From Deltaproteobacteria bacterium (GTDB lineage: Bacteria > Myxococcota_A > UBA9160 > SMWR01), in the NCBI GenBank assembly GCA_002729515.1, contig PBYF01000064.1:1-38191 (forward strand): a stretch of 38,191 nt of DNA. The letters are read 5' to 3'. Shown piece after piece: positions 32,633-38,191 of the stretch (the stretch's first letter is position 1; each line of letters starts with the position of its first letter). The translations under genes and the position numbers were made by a program. A model generated the notes under the pieces. It was not told where the DNA came from and did not search any database. It was given only the letters and a program-made list of their open reading frames with translations.

Positions 32633-33811
32633 ATGAGAGACGTTGCGGTCCTGGGCGTGGGCATGCACCCCTTCGGGAAGTTTGCCGACAAATCCGTCAC
32701 AGACCTGTGCCGAGACGCCGTCGTCGCCGCCCTCGCCGACGCCGGCATTCAGTGGCGCGACATCGAGGCTGTGGCCGCGGCGAGTTCGCGATTTTCGGGG
32801 GGCAAGGGCTGGGGCCTCAATGGAAACGACGTGGTCGAGGACATGGGCTCCACGGGGATTCCCGTCTACAACATGTCGGCGGGCTGTGCGGCGGGCGGAA
32901 ACGCATTCAACGTGGGTTATGCCCTGGTGGCTGGCGGCATCTACGACACCGTGCTCGTCGTGGGTGGCGAGAAAATGCCCAAGGGCTTCATCCAGACGTC
33001 GGGCGTGGAGGAGGAGACCGATCCCGAGTTCCTCCGCCAGCGCTGCGTCGGCATGCCCGGCCCGTCCTTCTGGGCACTCCTGTGCCGGCAGCGCATGGAG
33101 GAATTCGGAACCACCGAAGAACAGCTGGCCAAGGTGGCGGTAAAGGCTCACCAGATAGCCGTGCACAACGAGTACGCGCGCTTCCGCAAGGAGTTCAGCC
33201 TGGAGCAGGTCTTGGGATCGAACATGGTGAGCGACCCGCTGCGCCTCTTCGAGATCTGCCCGGTGAGCGACGGTGCGGCCGCCGCCGTCATCTGTTCCGC
33301 GGAAAAAGCGAAACAGCTCGCTTCGAACCCCGTCTGGGTCGCCGGTAGCGCGGTGGCCACCATGCGCTTCGACGACGGGCTCCCGCGCGGGCTGGCCGGC
33401 GTGGTCCCTCCCGGCCGCAGCTACCACAGCGAAGCCTCGCTCGCCGTCGAGAAGGCGCTCACCCAGGCCGGTGCCGGGCCGGAGGATCTCGACTTCGTCG
33501 AGCTCCAGGACAACACGGTCTACTACGAATTCGCGTTCCCGGAGGACTGGGGGCTCTGCAAACCGGGTGAGGCGGAACACCTGCTGGAGACGAACGAGAC
33601 ACTGCCCACCGGAAAGATGCCGATCAACCCAAGCGGAGGCTTCCTCTGCTTCGGCGAGGCAACCACCGCGATGGGGGTATTCCAGGTCTGTGAACTCACC
33701 TGGCAACTGCGCGACGAGGCCGGTCCGCGCCAGGTCCCCGGTGCAAAACTCGGCTTGGGACAGACCCTCGGCCTGGGCGGAAACGCCACGGCAGTCGTGC
33801 TGAAGCGCTAG
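32633..33811 (+). CDS. Thiolase-superfamily protein with Cys but without catalytic His residues
   Basis: A 392-aa SCP2-thiolase-like protein. It begins MRDVAVLGVGMHPFG. The nucleophile loop NMSAGCAAGGNAF keeps the Cys (C85). The HD(A/C)F His position reads LQDN (Q292), and the GHP His of the NPSGG motif is replaced by Glu (E342 in GFLCFGEATTAMG). Standard Claisen chemistry is therefore doubtful; an acyl-transfer, aldolase or HMG-synthase-like reaction is possible. With the adjacent DUF35 it makes the second such pair in the window. ATG at 32633 was chosen over 32591 because the family start follows it directly. Its stop overlaps that of the convergent crotonase gene by 4 bases (CTAG). Confidence 0.88.
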   Translation: MRDVAVLGVGMHPFGKFADKSVTDLCRDAVVAALADAGIQWRDIEAVAAASSRFSGGKGWGLNGNDVVEDMGSTGIPVYNMSAGCAAGGNAFNVGYALVAGGIYDTVLVVGGEKMPKGFIQTSGVEEETDPEFLRQRCVGMPGPSFWALLCRQRMEEFGTTEEQLAKVAVKAHQIAVHNEYARFRKEFSLEQVLGSNMVSDPLRLFEICPVSDGAAAAVICSAEKAKQLASNPVWVAGSAVATMRFDDGLPRGLAGVVPPGRSYHSEASLAVEKALTQAGAGPEDLDFVELQDNTVYYEFAFPEDWGLCKPGEAEHLLETNETLPTGKMPINPSGGFLCFGEATTAMGVFQVCELTWQLRDEAGPRQVPGAKLGLGQTLGLGGNATAVVLKR

Positions 33812-34629
33812 CGCCCCTCGAACTTCGGCTTGCGCTTCTCCTGGAAAGCACGGGTTCCCTCCCGCGCGTCCTGCGTATGTGCCGACATGGTGGAAGCCAC
33901 CGCCTCGTAGTCGAGCATCTCGTCGAGATTCGAGCTGAGCGACTTGAAGATGAAGCGCCGCGCCAGGTCGACGGCCACACTCGGTCCCGCCGCGAGCTTC
34001 TTCGCGTACTCCATCGCCTTGGGAAGCGCCTCGCCCGGCTCGACGAGTTCATCGATCAGCCCCTCCCGGTGACATTCCTCCGCTTCCAGGATGCGCCCGG
34101 TCTCGACCATCATCAGCGCCGTGGACAGGCGCGTGAGCCGCGGCAGGAAGTAGGTGATGCCGGTGTCGGGTGCGAAGCCGAGCCGCACCATGGCCGCACA
34201 CATGCGTGTCGTGGTGTCCGCGAAGCGCCGGTCGCAGGCGAGTGCGAACGAGAGCCCGGCCCCCATTACCGGGCCGGAAATCGCGGCGATCACGGGCTTT
34301 TCTACCTCGACGATCATCTTGGTGAACTCGGCGACCGGGCCGGCGGGAGTCTTGCGCTGGTAGCGCTCCAGCGGCACTTCGGACAGACCCGGCATGCCGC
34401 GGTCGGCGTCGCCGCTGATCCAATCGGCGTCACCCCCCGCGCAAAAGCCCCGGCCGGCACCGGTCAAGACCAGCACGCGAACTTCGTCGCGCATGCGCAG
34501 ATCGCGAAACAACTGGACGAGATCGCTGGCCAGGTCCCAATGGACCGCATTCAAGCGGTCGGGTCGATTCAGGGTCACGACGCCGACGCCCTCGTCGATC
34601 TCGAAGAGGAGGTGGTCTTCCGATGCCAT
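33808..34629 (-). CDS. Enoyl-CoA hydratase/isomerase family protein, PaaG-like isomerase
   Basis: A 273-aa crotonase. The oxyanion loop is GRGFCAGGDADW. The two hydratase glutamates are absent: GAGLSFALACD and CAAMVRLGF have Ser and Ala there. Asp155 in FAPDTGITYFLPR matches the isomerase Asp of PaaG and related dienoyl-CoA/enoyl-CoA isomerases. Double-bond or ring-epoxide/oxepin isomerisation is thus more likely than hydration. ATG at 34629 has AAGGAG upstream; an in-frame extension to 34809 overlaps the LLM gene and is not family sequence. It is last in the - strand unit with LLM, KstD-like and NTF2-fold genes. Confidence 0.9.
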   Translation of the reverse strand: MASEDHLLFEIDEGVGVVTLNRPDRLNAVHWDLASDLVQLFRDLRMRDEVRVLVLTGAGRGFCAGGDADWISGDADRGMPGLSEVPLERYQRKTPAGPVAEFTKMIVEVEKPVIAAISGPVMGAGLSFALACDRRFADTTTRMCAAMVRLGFAPDTGITYFLPRLTRLSTALMMVETGRILEAEECHREGLIDELVEPGEALPKAMEYAKKLAAGPSVAVDLARRFIFKSLSSNLDEMLDYEAVASTMSAHTQDAREGTRAFQEKRKPKFEGR

Positions 34630-34655
34630 CGCGGTTTTCTCCTTGCCTTCGAATG

Positions 34656-35723
34656 CTAGTCCCGGTGCAGCGAATCGACGATCTCGGCGATCCAGTCTTC
34701 GTCGCGCCGCAGCTCCGGCGCGAGATCCAGCAGAAGGGTCGAGAAGATACCGGAGCAGCGTTCCTTCAGCTTGGCTGCGAGCTCGTCGCAGGTACCGATG
34801 ACGGCCCACTCCTCGAGCATCTCGTCGGTAATCTGTCCCGGCATTTCCTTCCAGCGACCCTCCCTCGACATCTGGTGGAGCGCATTGCCCGCGTCGAGCC
34901 AGCCGTGGAATTCGAGCACAGCGTGGTAGGTGCGGGTCGAGGCGTAGAAGGCGATGTGCTGGCGCAACGCCTGCTTGGCGGCCTCGATGCCCTCCTCGTC
35001 CTTCGCGATGGCGAGGAACGGGGCGCCGATCATGTCCAGGTCCTCGAGCTTGCGGCCGCTCAATTCGGCGCCCTTCTGAAGCGAGGGTACGACCACCTCC
35101 TGGGTGTAGCGAAACGTCGCGATCGGGTGGAGACGCAAGCCGTCGCAGAGTTCTCCGGCCAGGCGCGCCATGTACGGATTCACGGCCGCCAGGTGGATCT
35201 CCGGATGCGGGTACTCGATGGGTCCCGGATTGAAGAACGGATTCATCAAGGTGAACTGGTAGTGCTCACCCTCGAAGCCGGGCTTCTCTCCCTTCTGGAA
35301 GGTCTCGAACATCGCCTTGACGCAGAGCACGTAATCGCGGAGGCGCGGGCCCGGAGGTCCTGTCCACGTCGATGCATAGCGCCGCACGACGTGACCCTTG
35401 ACCTGGGTTCCCAGGCCCAGCTGGAAGCGGCCCTTGGAAAGCTGCTGCAAGTCCCAAGCGACTTGCGCCGTTACCATCGGACTGCGGGGAAAGGCGATGG
35501 CCACGTTGGTACCGAGCTTGATCTGCTCCGTGTGTTCCGCCGCAACGACGAGCGGCAAGAAGGGATCGTGGCCGGCTTCCGGCGCGGTCACGCCGTCGTA
35601 GCCCAGTTCCTCGGTCCGGCGCGACGCAGCAGCGATACCCGCGATGTCGGCAGTGCCCTGCCCTTCACCCGCGTACTGTTCGGTGTCCGGCCCCAGCATC
35701 ACGGTCTGTACTCTGAAAGCCAT
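34656..35723 (-). CDS. LLM class F420-dependent oxidoreductase (TIGR03617-like)
   Basis: A 355-aa LLM protein. It starts MAFRVQTVMLGPDTEQYAG, with EELGYDGVTAPEAGHDPFLPL and LSKGRFQLGLGTQVKGHVVRRY, a layout typical of the TIGR03617 F420-dependent group rather than of the three TIGR03619-like paralogues in the window. Later segments include the AVNPYMARLAGELCDGLRLHP barrel end. Hydride transfer with F420 on a keto or enone intermediate is likely. ATG at 35723 has GAGGA 7 bases upstream. The frame is open further upstream inside the KstD-like gene, but that is a shadow. It lies 20 bases after the KstD-like gene and 26 before the PaaG-like crotonase. Confidence 0.9.
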   Translation of the reverse strand: MAFRVQTVMLGPDTEQYAGEGQGTADIAGIAAASRRTEELGYDGVTAPEAGHDPFLPLVVAAEHTEQIKLGTNVAIAFPRSPMVTAQVAWDLQQLSKGRFQLGLGTQVKGHVVRRYASTWTGPPGPRLRDYVLCVKAMFETFQKGEKPGFEGEHYQFTLMNPFFNPGPIEYPHPEIHLAAVNPYMARLAGELCDGLRLHPIATFRYTQEVVVPSLQKGAELSGRKLEDLDMIGAPFLAIAKDEEGIEAAKQALRQHIAFYASTRTYHAVLEFHGWLDAGNALHQMSREGRWKEMPGQITDEMLEEWAVIGTCDELAAKLKERCSGIFSTLLLDLAPELRRDEDWIAEIVDSLHRD

Positions 35724-35743
35724 GTTCGAATCCTCGCGTTCGC

Positions 35744-37432
35744 TCAGTCGGCCATTGCGTCCGAAGCGGCAATGTAGCCAAAGGTCGTCGCTGGACCGAT
35801 CGTGGCTCCCGCTCCGGGATAACTCGGGCCTGTCAAGGCCGAAGAGCAATTGCCGATGGCGTAGAGACCCGCGATCGGCTCGCCCGAACTCATCAGTACA
35901 CGGGCTCGTTCGTCGACCATCAGCCCGCCCTTCGTACCCAGTTCGCCCGCAAAGGCCTCGATGGCGTAGTACGGGGGCTTCCCGATTGGCCCCAGACACG
36001 GATTCGGTGTGACCTTGGCGTCGCCGTAGTAGCGGTCGTAGATATTGTCGCCGCGGTGGAATTCGGGATCCACTCCCGTCTTCGCGTACTCGTTGTTCTT
36101 CGCCACCGATTCCTTGAGGCCAGCCGGGTCCACGCCGAGTTGTTCCGCCAATCCCTCCAGGGTGTCCGAGCGCTTCATGTAGCCCTGGCGGAAGAGCTTC
36201 TGGATCACGAAGTCCGGCGTGCCCTGCAAGACCGGACCGCACATGTACTTCTTGCGGTATTGCGCGTCGAAAACGAAGAACGCGGGAACGCAGGGCTCTT
36301 CGGGTGTATGCGTCCGGTACATGGAATTGACGATATCGATATAGGGTGCCGCTTCGTTGACGAAGCGCTTTCCCTTCTGACTCACCAGGATGCTTCCCGG
36401 TAGAGACTTCTCGATGACCAGCATCCGGGCCTGTTCCTCGCCCGGCACCACCGAAGTCGGTCCCCACCACGCGTCGTCCATGAGATCCACGGCGGCGCCG
36501 GCCTTGATCCCCATCTCTATCACGTCGCCCGTATTCGCCGCGTTGCCGCAGGTCCACTCCGCACGTGTGGGGTTCGGCAGGTACTTCTCGCGCATGACCT
36601 GGTTTCCCTCGAAGCCCCCCGCCGCAAAGATGACTCCCCGCTTGGCCCTGATACGGAAGGACTGGCCATCCCTCTCGACTTCCATCCCGACGACACGCCC
36701 CTCGTCGATCACGATGTCCCGCGCCGGCGTCTCGAGCCAGATCGGCACCTCGCGGTCGCGAAGAGAGATCCGCAACATGCCGATGAGCGCATTGCCTCCC
36801 GAGGGATTGCGATCGCGACGCGAGCGGAAGCGCCACGGAATATCCATCACATACTTGAGGATCAGCTTCGCAAAGAGCGTCATGCCCCCGGGCTGGCCGG
36901 TGAGAACCATACGAGCCTCCACCGCCGTCATTCCCAGACGCCCAATCACCTGCATCTGCAGGTTCTGGGTGCGCATATTGAGAAAATCCTCACCGAGGAG
37001 CTTGGCGTCGAAGTGGTCCGGCTCGACAGAGCGCCCCCCGGGCTTGCTGCCCTTTACGGCTGGGTAGTAGTCGGGGTACTCGGGAAGCCCCACGAAGACG
37101 ACCCGGGTCTTCTCGGCGAGATAGCGCAACATCTCGGGTCCGGTATCGCGGAACGCTTCGAGCCTCGCCTGAGACACGGCGCCCTTCGTGGTCCCGCGGA
37201 GGTAGTCCATGGTGTCTTCGGGACTGTCTTCGATTCCGAGCCCGGGCATCAGGTGATTGTTGGGGATCCAGAGCAGACAAGAGGACATCGCCGAGGAGCC
37301 CCCGTACTGGCTGGTCTTTTCAATCAGCAGGACATCTCCACCCTCATCGTGCGCCTTGAGTGCCGCCGTCATCCCACCCGCACCGGTACCGACGACAAGC
37401 ACGTCTACTTCGTGATCCCAACCTTCCGTCAT
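35744..37432 (-). CDS. FAD-dependent oxidoreductase of the 3-ketosteroid-delta1-dehydrogenase/fumarate reductase family
   Basis: A 562-aa flavoprotein. The FAD Rossmann motif VDVLVVGTGAGGMTAALKAHDEGGDVLLIEK is at 9-39. The mid-protein RGVIFAAGGFEGN and the C-terminal ALTGPSYPGAGATIGPATTFGYIAA (532-556) are hallmarks of KstD-like enzymes. Conserved aromatic positions include Y122/Y123 and Y488/Y489, followed by GELGTKGG (496-503). KstD removes two hydrogens from ring A of 3-ketosteroids; relatives act on other cyclic ketones. In this context dehydrogenation of a cyclohexanone- or enone-type ring is the best guess. ATG at 37432. It is followed by LLM and PaaG-like genes with gaps of 20-26 bases, forming an operon. 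Confidence 0.92.
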   Translation of the reverse strand: MTEGWDHEVDVLVVGTGAGGMTAALKAHDEGGDVLLIEKTSQYGGSSAMSSCLLWIPNNHLMPGLGIEDSPEDTMDYLRGTTKGAVSQARLEAFRDTGPEMLRYLAEKTRVVFVGLPEYPDYYPAVKGSKPGGRSVEPDHFDAKLLGEDFLNMRTQNLQMQVIGRLGMTAVEARMVLTGQPGGMTLFAKLILKYVMDIPWRFRSRRDRNPSGGNALIGMLRISLRDREVPIWLETPARDIVIDEGRVVGMEVERDGQSFRIRAKRGVIFAAGGFEGNQVMREKYLPNPTRAEWTCGNAANTGDVIEMGIKAGAAVDLMDDAWWGPTSVVPGEEQARMLVIEKSLPGSILVSQKGKRFVNEAAPYIDIVNSMYRTHTPEEPCVPAFFVFDAQYRKKYMCGPVLQGTPDFVIQKLFRQGYMKRSDTLEGLAEQLGVDPAGLKESVAKNNEYAKTGVDPEFHRGDNIYDRYYGDAKVTPNPCLGPIGKPPYYAIEAFAGELGTKGGLMVDERARVLMSSGEPIAGLYAIGNCSSALTGPSYPGAGATIGPATTFGYIAASDAMAD

Positions 37433-37519
37433 CTTCTCCGCCCTTGGCCGGTTTTCAGATTCTCCGGTCCGTTCTGTCTTTTCTGTCGTCGCAAGCAGCC
37501 TCGAACGCGCACACCGCAG

Positions 37520-37975
37520 CTAGCTTCCGTCGCTGCTCTCGACCCAGCCCCGGTCGATGGGCACGAGGTAGCACATGGTCAGCCTGCGGGATCGGAATTT
37601 CCAGGCCCCGTCGACCCGGGTGTAGCGGTCGTCGTAATAACCGGAGCCAATCATGCTCCGGCCCTCCATGGTGGCCCGCAGGTCCAGATAACAGGTCCCC
37701 GTCGCTTCGTCCCCCCGCAACTCCACGATGTGGTTGTGAACGAACGGGTGGAACTGCGAATCTTCCAGCGCGCCCTGGTACGCCTCGAGGATCGCCGTGC
37801 GGCCGCGAAGAACCGGGGCGTCCCCCGTGTCCATCTCACCGTCCTCCGTGAAGAGTTCCGTGGTCTCGGCAACCTCTTTGCGCCACATATGGTGGGCGTA
37901 TCGCCGTGCCAGGTCGCGGATCGCTTCTCGATCCGCAAGTTCGCGGACACCCATCTCGCTGCTTGCACTCGTCAT
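37520..37975 (-). CDS. NTF2-fold SnoaL-like protein, BaiE-like dehydratase candidate
   Basis: A 151-aa SnoaL_4/NTF2-fold protein, the same fold as the bile-acid 7-alpha-dehydratase BaiE. The N-terminal helix EAIRDLARRYAHHMWRK places Y26 like the BaiE catalytic Tyr. FHPFVHNHIVEL gives H80/H82 at the catalytic His strand, and GYYDDRYTRVDGAWKFRSR closes the cone. These residues support acid/base chemistry such as dehydration or isomerisation, but the substrate is unknown; scytalone dehydratase and steroid isomerase relatives share the fold. ATG at 37975 has GAGAG upstream; 37999 is an in-frame alternative. It is the first gene of a - strand unit, 87 bases before the KstD-like gene. Confidence 0.88.
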   Translation of the reverse strand: MTSASSEMGVRELADREAIRDLARRYAHHMWRKEVAETTELFTEDGEMDTGDAPVLRGRTAILEAYQGALEDSQFHPFVHNHIVELRGDEATGTCYLDLRATMEGRSMIGSGYYDDRYTRVDGAWKFRSRRLTMCYLVPIDRGWVESSDGS

Positions 37976-38098
37976 GATGGCTCTCGCGCGCTCGTGCATT
38001 CGCGATAGCGAAAGCGGCGTTCCGTCGACCGAATGGGAGACGATATGCCAGTCGAGTCGCAGCGGTCAAGCGACGAGCGGACCGTTTCCCCATCGGCC

Positions 38099-38191
38099 AG
38101 CGCACTGGCAGGCCGTGCGATCAGCCGACGAGCGCACTGGCAGGCCGTGCGATCAGCCGACGAGCGCACTGGCAGGCCGTGCGATCAGCCG
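38099..38191. repeat. 32-bp tandem repeat running off the window end
   Basis: A 32-base unit (beginning AGCGCACTGGCAGGCCGTGC) is repeated head to tail with exact period 32: the CGCACTGG core occurs at 38101, 38133 and 38165. About 2.9 identical copies are visible and the array continues past the end. The period is not a multiple of three and no spacer separates the copies, so it is neither coding nor CRISPR. The 123 bases between the NTF2-fold gene start and the array hold no gene that I can see. Confidence 0.95.

Noticed and set aside
38099..38191. CRISPR array
   Set aside because: The copies are contiguous with no unique spacers between them and no cas genes are present.
1..38191. tRNA, rRNA, insertion sequence or phage integration site
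   Set aside because: No cloverleaf, rRNA core, transposase or integrase sequence was seen on either strand.

Overview
Organism. This is a gene-dense, high-GC bacterial chromosomal segment (roughly two thirds G+C by eye). It carries 36 supportable protein genes and no rRNA, tRNA, CRISPR array, transposase or phage gene that I can see. Four luciferase-like flavin/F420 oxidoreductases and one Ddn-type deazaflavin reductase suggest an F420-using bacterium. An actinobacterium or one of the F420-using Myxococcota/Binatota-type lineages would fit, but the sequence alone does not settle the taxon.

Layout. (1) 0-6.4 kb: two SDR dehydrogenases, an NAD-dependent epimerase-type SDR, an LLM oxidoreductase, an acyl-CoA synthetase and an NTF2-fold protein, mostly on alternating strands. 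(2) 6.5-9.9 kb: an LLM oxidoreductase divergent from XdhC, a MobA-like nucleotidyltransferase and CoxG, which are accessory genes for a molybdenum hydroxylase. (3) 10.0-13.7 kb: three consecutive class III (CaiB/BaiF) CoA-transferases. (4) 13.7-18.3 kb: LLM oxidoreductase, old-yellow-enzyme/dienoyl-CoA-reductase-like flavo-Fe/S protein, Ddn-like reductase, and a MenB/BadI-like crotonase. (5) 18.6-26.1 kb: one long + strand operon with molybdenum hydroxylase FAD, 2Fe-2S and Mo subunits, an ACMSD-type amidohydrolase/decarboxylase with a histone-H1-like Lys/Arg repeat tail, a Cys-less thiolase-like protein, DUF35 and enoyl-CoA hydratase. (6) 26.1-28.5 kb: two CaiB/BaiF genes on the - strand, one lacking the catalytic Asp. 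(7) 28.8-33.8 kb: + strand unit with an IpdC-like flavoprotein, a small unknown protein, EtfB, EtfA, a second DUF35 and a second divergent thiolase. (8) 33.8-38.0 kb: - strand unit with an NTF2/SnoaL-like protein, a 3-ketosteroid-dehydrogenase-like flavoprotein, an LLM oxidoreductase and a PaaG-like crotonase. The window ends inside a 32-bp tandem repeat.

How it may work together. Nearly every gene is an enzyme acting on CoA thioesters, alicyclic ketones or enones. The substrate would be activated by the synthetase or the CoA-transferases. It would then be oxidised or reduced by SDR, LLM, OYE, KstD-like and Mo-hydroxylase enzymes, hydrated or isomerised by crotonases and NTF2-fold enzymes, ring-opened by the BadI/MenB-like crotonase, and cleaved by thiolase/DUF35 pairs acting as thiolases or aldolases. 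ETF would collect electrons. The enzyme set overlaps both bacterial steroid/bile-acid degradation (IpdC-, KstD-, Ltp2/DUF35-like) and the bai dehydroxylation toolkit (BaiA-, BaiB-, BaiCD-, BaiE-, BaiF-like folds). My best inference is a catabolic island for a steroid, terpenoid or other alicyclic carboxylic acid. The substrate is not proven by sequence. No regulator, transporter or acyl-CoA dehydrogenase gene lies in the window.
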